The notes: generated by a model from the sequence alone, not told the origin. A stretch of DNA of 64,000 nt from Platynereis dumerilii (GCA_026936325.1 JAPTHN010000001.1:1240001-1304000); one strand, 5' to 3'. Numbered from the stretch's first letter, positions 36,570 to 47,489 are shown. Program-made: numbers and translations.

Positions 36570-38575
36570 CTGTCCCTGATTTGACAGATGCTCCTGGTCA
36601 AGTTCCAGTATAATCCGTTGTGATGACAGCCAACAACTTGCAGGACTGGATCACTTGCACTTGCCGGGCAGGTTGGCGGCCAACTGTCATGTCAAGATCT
36701 ATGTACGTGTCAGGTCGGTAGATTGACTAGCACTGCTACCTCTGCTCCAATGTTTGGTTTGTTAGGCCTACTCAGAATCTCGGCTACAAAAATAGCTTTT
36801 ATAATACCACATGTACCCACTTCAGAATAAGGCAGTATGAAAGATGAACATAATCAATGCAACAAATATCAAATTACATGGTTTAGACCTGCAAGTTCAC
36901 CATGTTCATGTAGGCCTATCATGTGTAAGCTTGTAGGTCTAGACCATTGAAACTAGAAAGCTTTTAAAACCATGCAATTCAAACATCAGGTGTAAAGGGC
37001 CTGAATGATTTTAAATTCATGAGAATACACACACATTTGCTTGGTATAGGGTATTACTGTGAGTTTGTTTTCCATAAATATTGAGCTGAAAAATAAAATT
37101 ATTGTGGTTCATGATAAGTGTCTAAAGTCTATACATGTACAATGTATGTATGGTTGGAAATTCACGAAAATTGCTTGTGCATCCTTCAGGTAAAGAATTC
37201 TTCACTTGTGCTCAGATTATGTAATATTTTATGGCTTGTACTCTATTGCTGTTAAGTGAAATATTGAGAATCAAAGTTGTACTCTATTACCAGCATTATC
37301 AATAGTTGAAAAAGTTTACCTTTAGCTGGGAGCCTTTGTGTTCATCAACCTTCCACTGTGCAGTCTTGAATGAGAATGATTGCAAGACTGCCAGTGGCAT
37401 CTTTTATACACCACAATACATGCTCTGAACAATAAGAAAGCTCAGTTATGTCACATGCCAGTGTCATGTAATTGTAATTAGTGCATGAGCTTTTTCCAAC
37501 TGACACAATGAAAGGCGACCAATTGCAATTAGCCTCTGTTCACTTAAGTTGTTCAGTTGTGTGTCAACCAATTGCAATTAGCATGTGTTCACTTGAGTTG
37601 TTCAATGTGTGCCAGAGTGTCAACCAATTGCAATAAGAGCTAATGACAGTAGTGTCAATGATTGCAATCACCTTTGCTCTCTGATTTTTCAGTAATTTCA
37701 AATAATTAAAGATTAAATCTGTTGGTTTACAAAGACACAATCAGTTAAACACAATTCACATAATCAAAGTTTAAATCTTTTCCCTCCAAATAATATGGAG
37801 ATTCTGCACGACATGTTTTCTTGGTTTTGAGTAGGCATATACTTGAGTTTTTGTTTCCTTTTTCATTGCACTATTTGGGATTTGTTGTGTTCCTGAAATT
37901 AAAAAAATATGCCCATTTTTATCATACTTTCAGACCAAATAAGCCTGATTTATTTATGAACACCATGGACAAGACATTGAAGAAAACTGTGGGAGGCACA
38001 AGTTAATGGATTGGCTGATATTTGATACCAATGATAGTAAGATCATCCTGATATTCTCTACTATGTGAGTCTTGTGAGACTTATATAATGTTTTGTGCAA
38101 CTGCAAGTAATTTCATAAAATGAGACTACACCTCACTAAAAGCCCTCCACTGAAAGAATAATTCAACATGTTCAATTCTCCCACTGAAACTCTATAAAAA
38201 TTCGGTCAAAACTCCATTAAGTTTCATAAATACTATTTAAGAATAATTTTTTGGTGTTGTAAAAGCAGTAAGATTAAATGGCTATACATATATAATTTCA
38301 CTTTTCAAGCCTCTGAGTTTCTCCTAGATGCAGGCTATGTCATTCAACAATATGCAGTTGGTCGTTGGATTTATCAGTTCCTCATAGTTCAGTACCCTAT
38401 GTGCAATTTTAGACCTAATAACTGTGTAATAAAAGAATGTCATTTAGAACTGATGACAAGAATGGTGTCCAATCACCTTCAAAAATTCAAAATTCACCTT
38501 TAATGACATCTTAGATATTCCAAAAACATAACATCACAATGAATATTTAATGAATTCAGAATATCTTTCTGTTTC
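36570..38575. other. Single-copy non-coding stretch
   Basis: AT-rich sequence with no element boundaries recognised apart from a minisatellite at 37.5-37.7 kb. It may be the intron between the two candidate exons. Confidence 0.4.
37505..37670. repeat. Minisatellite with CCAATTGCAATTAG core
   Basis: Three diverged units of about 50-58 bp carry CCAATTGCAAT (37.52, 37.57 and 37.62 kb), followed by TTCACTTRAGTTGTTCA in two of them. A fourth ATTGCAAT lies at about 37.66 kb. ATTGCAAT resembles a C/EBP site. Confidence 0.6.
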
Positions 38576-38578
38576 AGG

Positions 38579-38671
38579 ACAAGAGCCACGGGCTAGTCAG
38601 ATACAGTCCAAAAGCACACATTTTTGGAAATGGATTCAACAACCAATGTGAAAATTTCCATTGTTTATCAT
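38579..38671 (+). CDS. Candidate first coding exon (weak)
   Basis: A strong acceptor-like TTTCTGTTTCAG ends at 38578, and a donor-like CATG/GTAAGA lies at 38671. Between them an ATG at 38631 opens MDSTTNVKISIVYH. If spliced, this would be a 5' UTR plus the first 14 codons of an unrecognised protein. The frame also runs on past the donor for about 37 codons. No downstream exon could be identified, so this is a candidate only; a non-coding transcript is equally possible. Confidence 0.3.
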
Positions 38672-38948
38672 GGTAAGACAATTAGTGTAATTATTCACAT
38701 GATTGCAGAATATTGTATTTTCTGCACAGAAATTTATATATATATGTTTAAAAATGAGCCTATAGGCCTACAGTTATGTAAATAAATTGAAGAATCATGA
38801 GAAATAAGATGTTTAAAATTGTACAATGTGTAAGTCTTCATTTATGTTTGTTTTAAAGTTGTAAGTTTTCATTTATGTTTGTTTAAAGTTGTAAATTTGT
38901 GACTCTTTGTAAATTGTTGGCACTGTACCCCTCGATTACATTCTGTAA

Positions 38949-39358
38949 GGGACCGTTCAGAACTTATGACTGGGGGGGTGGGAGTTTTGGCCGAGGGGGT
39001 ACTAACTTTTCACACATGTTTCAAGGGGGGGGTATTAATTTTTGACAACACTTCCAAGGGTGGGTAAGAAATTTTAACAAAGAAAAAATATTTCAAAACA
39101 CGCATAAACCCAATTTATTTGGACTTTTTTACGCGCAAAAGTCCACGAAATAACAAGAATCTGTACATGTTGCCGTGTATAACAGTATATGTGTATTTTT
39201 TTTTGTATGTCGAGGGGGGGGTACTAAAAATACGTGTGAAACCACAGGGTGGGGTACTAAAAATCCGCTTGAAACTCAAGGGGGGGTATCAATTTTTGAC
39301 GGGAAGTTCCAGCAAAACTCTCAACCCCCCCCCCCAGTCATAAATTCTAAACGGTCCC
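38949..39358. mobile_element. 410-bp MITE, PIF/Harbinger-like by its TAA duplication
   Basis: The ends GGGACCGTTCAGAACTTATG and CATAAATTCTAAACGGTCCC are inverted, and TAA flanks both (38946-38948 and 39359-39361). A TAA duplication and G-rich GGGACC ends suit PIF/Harbinger. The interior holds G-rich GGGGGGTA runs and no gene. It is not an internal-deletion copy of the large Harbinger at 44-49.6 kb because the terminal sequences differ. Confidence 0.7.
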
Positions 39359-39361
39359 TAA

Positions 39362-41290
39362 CTGGTATGAAGTGGTTGATAAGCCCTATTAGGGCTGGGT
39401 ATTTACGATCATGAATTTCTACAAATGTGACTAAACTGTACCTGCCACTATAATCAATAAAAAAGTTTTTTAAAAGTTCAAATGTGTATATTTAATAAAC
39501 TACAGCTACACATCGATGGAGGCATGACAGCAATTTGGACAAACACAAGATTGTCGAATGATGTACGGCCCAGTTATGCTGCTCAAGTTTTTCTCAGTTT
39601 TCAGATGCATTTATCGTTGAAATAAATGTTTCGTTTTCAAAAAATGTTTCTTACAATGAAACTTGAACAATTAATTAATAATTAATAATTGTGCACTTGA
39701 ACGAATATGATATATGGATAATTTGGATATGTTTTTTGTCCTATATTTGCAATATTTCTGAAAGTTGCCTCAGAAATTTAAGTGCTGAGGAACTTGAATG
39801 TCATCAAAGTTAATATTCTTGAGGTTATTAAAATGTTTGAGCTTCATGAAGTGTTTGAGCATGTGATTTTCATCAAACCTCAGGCTGATTAATTTTTTCT
39901 TGAAGTTTCTTCAGTGTGTGTGTGATTTATCTCCATTTGAATATTTTATTATTTGGTCCTGGAGGTCTTGCGGAAAACTGGTGTCATTGCTAATACATGG
40001 ATCAAATGTTCTTTCAAAGGCATTGACGTTGGTTGGCATGTTTTGGTTTTGGTTCATTCCACATTTCAGGGATAAATATCTGTTCGGAAGTTTTAGTTTC
40101 CACAATTACTCCATTTTAATAGTTCTCTCATCTGATTTGTCATACATAAAAAAACTGCCACTGACAGCAAAAGGTATATCCTGGATGTACATAAATCAAA
40201 AGCATGAAGAGCTGTGAATTTCATTAGATGATTAAAATTGTGATGTCAATAGGCATGCCAAGGATGTTGTTAGTTTTATTTGGCCTGTAGCTTGGTTCGG
40301 AAGCAAAGGAAGTTCAGTTAATGTGATGATGAAAATTCGTTTCGGATTTTTAATTCCTTTATCAAGAATTGATGTTGATATTGTTATACGAATCAGTATT
40401 TACATATTGTCCCGTCTTCTATGCTGTGGCATTATCATATTATACTATATATATCTATATAAAAGGAAACTGAGCAGATTTAAACAAGGAGCTCCATGCA
40501 GGAAGAATTAAAGAAAGATAACATCTAGGAGAAATGAAAGAGAAAATTTAAGAAATTGGAATGATTAATTATAGAAAGAATGGCATTGCCGCAATCAAAG
40601 AAATTGCAAAAAGACAAAAACAAAGAATGATATTTAAAAATTATGAAAAGAAAACAGAAATGAAAAAGAGAAAAATAATTTTGGAAGAAAGAGGAAAACA
40701 AAGAGAGAAGTGAAGAGACGAAAGGAAACTGAGCAAACAGATATAAGTTATAAGGCCAAAGACTATTTGTGTTACTTATACACATGGGAAATATAGTCAA
40801 TAATTCCAAGTCAAGGACTAAACCTACATAGTTATACATAGGAAATATATATATATATATATGTAGCTCAGGCAACATCATGTCTACGTATGGGGCAATG
40901 ATCATGACGGAGTGACGGCCTGATGGTAGAGAAGAATGAACCACACAGAAACCAGAGAGGGAATTATTAAAAATTAGGCAAACGCCTCCACATCTGACGA
41001 CATCCGGTTGGAATGTCGTCTTTATAAATATCTGTGATAATCATCCAATGAATCGCACAACAACCGGAAAATAAATATACCCTGGACCTGCTCCCTTTAT
41101 TAACAATTTCGACACAAGAAAAGCTCACAAGATAGGAGTTCAAATAACAAATCAAGCTACAGGCAGAAATCAGAATAAACGACTAATTAAATAGCCTAAA
41201 GAATAATTCCCAGACTGAGTCAATAAGAAAGAAGAAAATAATAACACAGGAGAAAACAGGAAGTTGCAGATAAAGGATAAAGGTCTTAAT
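39362..41290. other. No supported gene
   Basis: AT-rich with a purine-rich tract at about 40.5-40.75 kb and an (AT)n run at about 40.85 kb. Long frames over the purine-rich tract are low-complexity. A stretch at about 40.97-41.28 kb (GGAATGTCGTCT, ACCCTGGACCTGC, AATAATTCCC, ACAGGAGAAAA) has a diverged relative at about 50.87-51.22 kb. Confidence 0.5.
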
Positions 41291-42560
41291 TTTATGACGA
41301 AAGCAACTGCTCAGAAATTGCGTATTATGCCTGATCTTATTGAAGCATAATCTAATTCAATTGTTAAGTTGCATTCAGGAGTGAAACAAAACACCCACAT
41401 ACTTTTTTCTCAGGTAATTTATATGCTAATTTTGTCACATATGCAAACATTTCCTCTGCGTCACCATCAACTGACAAACATCATTTGTTTACTGAGCAGC
41501 TGGCAAACCAATGAAGAAGCAAACCATTATCTCCTTTCTCCTGACAGTCCCTGAAGCTGAAGAACTTCAGTTTTTTCTATGCTAAGAGTTTTGCAAGAGG
41601 GCCGCTCACATCACTAATTTGTCCTAAATCTGTTTGTGGACAAGAGCCCATGATGTCAAGTCAATGCAATTGACTGCATGTGAAAGAACTCAATGAGTTC
41701 TTCTAAAGTGAGGACCAATCCACTTTCCATAAGTCTCACTAAAGTGGCAAAATTGCCACAAAATGATTTTTATTCAGGAAATCGCACTGTGCATTGGCAT
41801 TTAGTTCTTGAATTGAAGCCTAAAGATGTACTTTGTGTCAAGCGAAAGGAAAAAAGTTTCCTTTAAGAATTACCAACTTAAACTTTTTTTAAGGCTCCTT
41901 CAGTCAGCAAAAACACTATACTAGTCAACCTTCGACCTCAGTCAATGTATCATGTATAGCAACATATACCTGCTCCTTTAAAGTTGTGAAATGGTCAGAA
42001 GACATGTACACCCAGAATTAAGGAGCTTTTAGTGGCTGTAGCCTGTCGGTGAAATTCTCTTACTATTAACAAAATTGCCGTAAAAGAGTCCACTAACAAG
42101 TCCACAGCAAGAGGCAGCATTCACTCGATTCAAAGTATCTGTGGCAATTCAGAAGTTGGTCGTGGTGGTTCGCTTTCACAACATTTAGAATAAATCCTCC
42201 GTGAAAGTCATTGGATGCTTTTCACATATTCTGCAGCTTTGGTGACATGAATGCTCTGTAACCAGTCCATGGAAAGTTACAGAATGTACTGCAGAAGTTC
42301 AAATGGGAGTCAGGGACACAGTGTACTCAGTGACCTTTTCTATAGTAATGAGTTTGCCAATGCTTTAAACTACTGCAGCCCAATAAAAGTCATTCCAAAA
42401 ATGCAGGTGCTTTTCTAATCAGCTCCAACATAATCTGATCTGCATAAATCATAACTAATCGTATTTTTTCAGATGTCAACAGCACTGTGACATAAAGTAC
42501 CACACACACAACCATATGTTCCAAGCATCTCAAAACATGAAGAAAAAAAAAAGTTTGATA
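41290..42560. repeat. Block 5 of the segmental repeat array
   Basis: Modules b (41.48 kb), c (41.79 kb) and d (41.93 kb) follow in order, then CAGTGACCTTTTC and AAGTCATTCCAAAAATGCAG as in the 30.4 and 33.8 kb copies. The block is cut off by the reverse LINE at about 42.59 kb. Confidence 0.75.
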
Positions 42561-42585
42561 GATAAAGAAATTGCTCATGCAATAG

Positions 42586-43885
42586 TTTACAAGTTTACAA
42601 GTTTATTTTGGAGTCCAAATTCAGCATAAGCTGTTTAGGCTTGGAGCCACACTAACAATAAATACATGGTAACAAATAAATAATGGTACAGTAAAATTAT
42701 AAAAACATTTAAGAATATTTAAAATCATGATATAAAAGCAGCAGGTACGAAAGTCATGCAATATTAAAACCTCAAGTGTGAAATCAGTGTCTTTTTGAAT
42801 GTATAAAAGTTTGTATGGTTTTTCACATCTTGTGGCAAATCATTCCATACAATAGCACGAGTCCTTTTAAGAGAGTTCTTATGGCAGTTAATTCTATGTA
42901 TATTTCCATGCGTAGCACCTCTGGTATTGTAATTATGTATGGAATCACAGTCATTGAAAAAGTTCATATAATCTGGTAACATTTTGTTTTTAACTTTCCA
43001 CATAAGACAGGCTAAGTTAAAATGTAAGCGCTGCTCAATATTTAACCATTTTAAACATTTCAACATATCTATAATATGAGTTCTATGGTGACATTCTAGG
43101 ATGACCCTCATTGCACAATTTTGTAGTTGCTGTAGCTTTTTTAAGTCACCTTTAGTAAGACTGCCTCCCCAAAATGTTCTACAATAATCAATGTGAGGCA
43201 GGACAAGGGTATTATACAATGTAACTCGCGTGGTTTGATTAATAAATTTACTAGCCCGACGTAACACACCAATTGCTTTGTTAAGTTTCATATCGGAGGT
43301 TACAATCAATTGTTAAACCAAGGTATTTTACACCATCAACTTGTACAATTTCATTTCGGTCAAGATGTAAATCTAGATTTTCTGACAAATGGGCTCGCTT
43401 TTGTTTGCTACATATCAACATACAATTTGTTTTGCCTACATGGAGGCTCAATTTGTTAGCACATAACCATTTGAACACATCCTCAAGTTCAGATTGCAAA
43501 ACAGAATTTACACTTTGTACATCAGTGTCAGCATAATAAAAGGCCGTATCATCGGCATAAATATTGACGTGACATTTTGTGAAACACTGTGGCATGTTGT
43601 TCACGTAGAGTATGAATAGCAAGGGTCCGATAATGGACCCTTGTGGAACACCACATTTTGCAATTTCTGGATCTGACAAATTGTTAAAGACCGTACATAT
43701 TTGCGTACGTGCATCCAAGCAGGATTTAAACAATGAAAGTTCTTCAATATTATCCTTAGAGATCTTTGCAGATTGGCAATCCACTGGAAAAAGGTATTTT
43801 CTTATTTTCAATTTGCAAAGTGACTTTTCCAAGTCATCGACAGTTTTCTGTTGGTATCCTAATCTTCCTATTTGATGAAGTACCT
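42586..43885 (-). mobile_element. 5'-truncated CR1/L2-like LINE, minus strand
   Basis: The reverse transcriptase second half and C-terminal region are followed by a 3' UTR that ends in tandem CTTGTAAA-type repeats (three units), a 3' end style typical of CR1/L2 LINEs. The 5' end breaks off at about 43,885. It is a different family from the LINE at 10.6-13.5 kb: its RT reads GVPQGSIIGPLLFILYVNN, not NGVKQGAVLSPILF. Confidence 0.8.
42764..43832 (-). pseudogene. LINE reverse transcriptase fragment
   Basis: The first frame (43832 down to 43281) shows GVPQGSIIGPLLFILYVNN and the catalytic YADD, then WLCANKLSLHVGKT and VDGVKYLGLTID. The second frame (from about 43309 down to 42764) shows the C-terminal domain with IDYCRTFWGG, LQNCAMRVI and YNTRGA. 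The two overlap out of frame near 43.3 kb, so one frameshift separates them. The RT N-terminal motifs and the endonuclease are missing by 5' truncation. Confidence 0.85.
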
Positions 43886-43963
43886 CAGGTCATTTAATTA
43901 GCTTGTTTAATGTCACCTGTGCTGCTAGATATGATAAGCACTTAATCAAATGATTAAGCATAA

Positions 43964-44360
43964 TGGCTAGTTCTCACGGAGACGTAACAGAGGGTTTAAG
44001 TGACGGCGTTTCTTATATTTCCAGGAAAGGGCAAAGATTTGAGCATGTTCGCCGTCAATTTTGGCTTTACGGCGCAACAGGAACAGCATGCGTCGCTTTA
44101 AGAGGTCTTTCTACGCAATTCCTAGAAATTTGACGATGCAGGAAAAAAAGATTCAACCGGTTGAATCTTTGCGAGGAAAGAAGTGGTGAAGCAAGAAGAA
44201 GCGTAAAAAGAAATCAGTGCGCGCCGCAGATTTTTAAAGTTGCGACGCACAAAGAAGAGCTTCGACGCAGAAACAGCAGTGTAGCAGAAAGCTCTTGCTT
44301 CATGTCACATGTTTCAGACACGCGTCGCGGAAAGACACATGTTCGACGCACGTGAGAGGG
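43964..44360. repeat. Left subterminal region with GCGTCGC motif array
   Basis: GCGTCGC/GCGACGC or close variants (ATGCGTCGC, TGCGACGCA, TTCGACGCA, ACGCGTCGCG, TTCGACGCAC) occur at about 44.09, 44.24, 44.26, 44.32 and 44.34 kb, together with related GACGGCG and CGCCGTC. The right subterminal region has the same motifs, so they are likely binding sites for the element's own proteins. Confidence 0.65.
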
Positions 44361-44543
44361 TGCGCGCCGCGTCTTTTGGACCCCCAATGCAGCAGACAGA
44401 GTGGCGCCTGAGTGCATGCGTTGTTCTATTTTTAGCATCAACCCTTTGTCTGCGTGTCACCCTCTTTTTGCGCAGCGGCTGGGGCAGCAGCAGCGAAGCA
44501 GGGGGGGCGAAGGAGGGGGAAAGAGGCGGTCCGCACCCTGCAT

Positions 44544-44551
44544 ATATATAG
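44544..44551 (+). promoter_or_regulatory. TATA box of the Harbinger partner gene
   Basis: TATATATA lies 136 bp before the start codon, in an otherwise GC-rich stretch. It predicts transcription starting near 44,575 and a leader of about 110 nt. Confidence 0.6.
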
Positions 44552-44686
44552 AGGAGGCCAGTTTAGAGCACCATACCCACTCAGACCTTCGACCAGAACA
44601 CACCTAGAATCCACGACACTATTATCAACTGCTACATTTGCTGCTACTTTTGTTGTTACAATTGTACTTCAAATTGCTGCTACAAC

Positions 44687-46606
44687 ATGGGACCAAAGAG
44701 GAGAAAGGGCACCGTCGTCACCAGGGCACCAACCAAGCTCAGCACCAGGTCAACACTCCACACTCCTGGGAGCACTCCAGTGACAACTCCAGCTACAACT
44801 CCAGCTGCAACTCCTCTCCATGAACCTTCAGATGCTGCAGTGACTGCCTTCTTCACTACAGCCATGGCAGACCTCTCTCTACCTGGGCTCTACACCTCCA
44901 CTACAGCTGGCAGCCAGACGAAGACCACCACTTCAACCACCAAAGCCACTGTCGTCAGCGAGACCATCTTCGAGGGCCGGCCAGAAGACAGCACAGACGA
45001 AGATTCTTCAGTTGAACTCTTTGAAACTGATGAAGGAGACAAGCCTGCTGCCAAGTCTGCTGACAAGCCTGCTGCCAAGTCTGCTGACAAGCCTGCTGCC
45101 AAGCCTGCTGCCAAGCCTGCTGCCAAGCCTGCTGCCAAGTCTTCCACGGGTCTTCCAGAGCCTACTGCCAAGTCTACTCCAAAGAAGACTCCAAAGAAGC
45201 AGACTCCAAAGAAGCAGACTCCGAAGAAGACTCAGACTCCGAAGCAGACTCCCAAGAAAACACCAGAGAGCCAGCCTGTTCTTGCTCTAGACAGAGTGGC
45301 CATCCATGAGGACACCTTCGAGGAGGAAGAAGACTCTGCTGATGAGACCCCTGCAGCTGCTGAAGCCAAGTCCAAGGGCAAGAAGGGCAAAGGGAAGGCC
45401 CCCAAGAAAAACATCAGGAACAACCTGGGCATCACAGCTGAACAAGAAGATGACCTCATCAACTGGTACAAAGAGCATCCTGTGCTGTACATGAAGGGCA
45501 CCAGAGGCTACAAGGGGAACGAGAAGCTGCTGCTGGACACAGAAAAAGCAAAGGAGCTGGGCCCCAAGTACACCTCCCAGGACATCTTCAACTGGAGGAA
45601 GACAGTCCGCACTCACTTCTCCAGACTCGTCAGGCCTGAAGCTTCAGGAGCCGCCAGGAAGGAGACGCTCACAGAGAGGGACGAGTACATCCTGAACAAC
45701 TGTCGGTTCCTGAAGGACTCCATCGTCCACAAGCCAGGGAAGGAGCTGTCCGCCATCTCTAAACTGTCTGCCAACCGGCCAGCCTCGGACTCCGATGATG
45801 ACAGCTACAACCCTGAGGATTCCCTGCCAGCTTCCTATGACATGCCGGACCTGCCACCTGAACAGCCAGCACAGGACAGACCTGACAGCCAGCAGTCCCA
45901 AGTCTTCCCTGGAGCACCAAAGCCTGGAGCCGCTGCCAAGGGAACCAAGAGGAAGGCCCCAGGAGATGAAGCCATGCACTCCGCCATGCACGTCATCGCA
46001 GGCAGCATGCAAGCCATGTCCTCCGCCAAGAAAATCCTGAAAGGCTCTGGCTGCAAGATGTGCCCCGACCACCAGGAGTTGACACCCGACCAGGAGTACT
46101 GGAGGATGAAGTGCCAGGACCTGTACCACGTGGGAGTGCACGCCAGCCCTGAAGTCCGAAGGAAAATGGTCAGGACCATTGCAGAGGCCGCCCTCTTCTG
46201 GGACAGGGAGAGTGAGATGGATCATGCCAGCCGCCAGTCAGGTCATCATCAGGAGCAGACCTTCCAGCCTCCTCATCCTCCTCAGCGCCTGCAGATGCCA
46301 CCTCCTCCTCCTCCTTCTTCGACGTATGTGCCATCCCACCACCAGCACCATCCCCAGGCTTCCAGCAGCAGCCATCACTACCAGCAGCACCAGCCCAGGG
46401 AAGGAGGATCCTCCAGGCAGACTCCCAGCTACACCCCGATGCAGCCCAGCCACTCCACCATGACACTGATGATGGATGCTCAGGAGAGCCCCGAGAAGTA
46501 CGGCTACCCCCCTGGACCCAGCTTTGGTCAACCGACCGCCCATCACCAGCACCAGCCTTCCCCTTCGCCCAGTTGGACTTCAAGTCTCCTTTCTCCACGA
46601 AAGTAG
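44687..46606 (+). CDS. Harbinger MADF-like DNA-binding partner protein
   Basis: An intact, intronless 639-residue protein. The basic N-terminus (MGPKRRK) is followed by an S/T/P-rich region and an acidic patch. Next come tandem KPAAKSAD/KPAAK repeats (about 117-150) and TPKKQTPKK repeats (about 160-190) resembling a histone H1 tail. A MADF-like domain lies at about residues 247-315 (ITAEQEDDLINWYKEHPVLY, then YTSQDIFNWRKTVRTHFSRL). A conserved-looking C-terminal segment at about 456-505 has CKMCPDHQ and FWDRE, and the tail is rich in P, H and Q. In this superfamily the partner is known to bind DNA and help nuclear import of the nuclease. The stop codon lies 34 nt before a histone-type stem-loop. 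Frames on the other strand are composition artefacts. Confidence 0.92.
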   Translation: MGPKRRKGTVVTRAPTKLSTRSTLHTPGSTPVTTPATTPAATPLHEPSDAAVTAFFTTAMADLSLPGLYTSTTAGSQTKTTTSTTKATVVSETIFEGRPEDSTDEDSSVELFETDEGDKPAAKSADKPAAKSADKPAAKPAAKPAAKPAAKSSTGLPEPTAKSTPKKTPKKQTPKKQTPKKTQTPKQTPKKTPESQPVLALDRVAIHEDTFEEEEDSADETPAAAEAKSKGKKGKGKAPKKNIRNNLGITAEQEDDLINWYKEHPVLYMKGTRGYKGNEKLLLDTEKAKELGPKYTSQDIFNWRKTVRTHFSRLVRPEASGAARKETLTERDEYILNNCRFLKDSIVHKPGKELSAISKLSANRPASDSDDDSYNPEDSLPASYDMPDLPPEQPAQDRPDSQQSQVFPGAPKPGAAAKGTKRKAPGDEAMHSAMHVIAGSMQAMSSAKKILKGSGCKMCPDHQELTPDQEYWRMKCQDLYHVGVHASPEVRRKMVRTIAEAALFWDRESEMDHASRQSGHHQEQTFQPPHPPQRLQMPPPPPPSSTYVPSHHQHHPQASSSSHHYQQHQPREGGSSRQTPSYTPMQPSHSTMTLMMDAQESPEKYGYPPGPSFGQPTAHHQHQPSPSPSWTSSLLSPRK

Positions 46607-46609
46607 AAG

Positions 46610-46712
46610 ACCAGATGCAGCAAAGACAACAAAAAACCTTGGCCCTTTTAAGGGCCACCAAATCCTCCCAAAAGGGCAGGCCACGTACACATCTTATGTT
46701 GACAAAAAAAAA
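46610..46712. repeat. 3'-end inverted repeat, left arm
   Basis: About 75-100 bp around the stem-loop (including CACCAAATCCTCCCAA, GTACACATC and TATGTTGACAAAA) is repeated inverted at 47.49-47.60 kb. The two convergent genes therefore share the same 3' end module. Confidence 0.8.
46641..46660 (+). terminator. Histone-type 3' stem-loop after the MADF gene
   Basis: GGCCCT-TTTA-AGGGCC then ACCA fits the replication-dependent histone mRNA consensus GGYYYU-UHUH-ARRRCC followed by ACCA. It sits 34 nt after the stop codon, a usual distance for histone genes. No AATAAA is seen in the next 300 bp. A purine-rich AAAAGGGCAGG about 14 nt downstream could act as a histone downstream element. The function is inferred from sequence only. 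Confidence 0.75.
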
Positions 46713-46884
46713 GAGCTTGTGTTGACCGAAAAGAGCCAAAAAAGAGCAAAAAAAACGTTGACAATCCCCAAAAAAAAAGTCCCCCAAAACAAAAGTCCGG
46801 TCCTGGCCTTCATTAAAAGTAATCACCTTCATAAAAGCAAGGTGCTAGTTCCCCCTTTCTTTGCCCCAAAACATACCAAGTGCA

Positions 46885-47032
46885 GCACTAGTACAAGTGC
46901 TGCATTCTTTGGTATAAACATATTTTTATTGCACTAGTACAAGTGCATGAATTTCTTAATTAAAATGTAATGCACTAGTACAAGTGCTTTGCTTTTAAAA
47001 ATTGTGTTGGTTGGTTGCACTAGTACAAGTGC
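46885..47032. repeat. Four iterated imperfect palindromes
   Basis: GCACTAGTACAAGTGC occurs identically at 46885, 46931, 46972 and 47017 (spacing 46, 41 and 45), in AT-rich spacers that are otherwise unlike each other. A decayed fifth copy (CACTTGTCTAGGGCAAGTG) is at about 47,048. Exact conservation of the 16-mer with diverged spacers suggests a bound site rather than a simple minisatellite. Confidence 0.75.
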
Positions 47033-47069
47033 ATCACTTTGTAATTTCACTTGTCTAGGGCAAGTGGCA

Positions 47070-47389
47070 GGTAGATAGCTAGATAGCTAGCTAGATAGAT
47101 AGATAGATAGATAGCTAGATAGATAGCTAGATAGATAGCTAGATAGATAGCTTGATAGATGGAACACAATGCTCGTTACATATATACACTGCAGCAAAAG
47201 AAAAGCAGTTGTCGTCACTTTGCAGGGATTGGACTTGGATAGATAGATAGATAGCTTGATAGATAGCTAGATAGATAGCTAGATAGATAGATAGATAGAT
47301 AGCTTGATAGATGGAACACAATGCTCGTTACATATATACACTGCAGCAAAAGAAAAGCAGTTGTCGTCACTTTGCATGGATTGGACTTG

Positions 47390-47456
<67 letters not shown>

Positions 47457-47480
47457 GGATGGAGGGATTGATTGATTGAT
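47070..47480. repeat. GATA/GCTA microsatellite with an embedded 95-bp duplication
   Basis: GATAGATA and GATAGCTA runs dominate. A unique segment (GGAACACAATGCTCGTTAC to GGATTGGACTTGG) occurs twice, at about 47.16 and 47.31 kb, so repeat and unique DNA were duplicated together. The tract ends in ATTGATTG repeats. Confidence 0.85.
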
Positions 47481-47489
47481 TGATTTTTG

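Noticed and set aside
38949-39358. A deletion derivative of the nearby large Harbinger
   Set aside because: The terminal sequence GGGACCGTT differs from TGGCTAGTTCTCAC; only the TAA duplication is shared.
39900-40217. 105-codon plus-strand frame and its 64-codon antisense frame
   Set aside because: The plus-strand translation has no recognisable domain. The antisense translation looked slightly more protein-like, but I could not match it to any family.
40525-40944. 139-codon minus-strand frame rich in Phe, Leu and Ser
   Set aside because: It lies over a purine-rich low-complexity plus strand; composition alone explains it.
44890-46225. Long antisense and out-of-frame reading frames over the Harbinger partner gene (minus-strand frames of 93-220 codons)
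   Set aside because: They mirror the GC-rich, repetitive codons of the real gene and contain no domain.
46641-46660. A true histone gene near the stem-loops
   Set aside because: No histone fold or complete H1 globular domain is encoded; the adjacent genes are clearly MADF-like and HARBI1.
47070-47480. CRISPR-like regular repeats
   Set aside because: These are GATA/GCTA microsatellites with one duplicated unique segment in a eukaryotic transposon; there are no unique regular spacers or cas genes.
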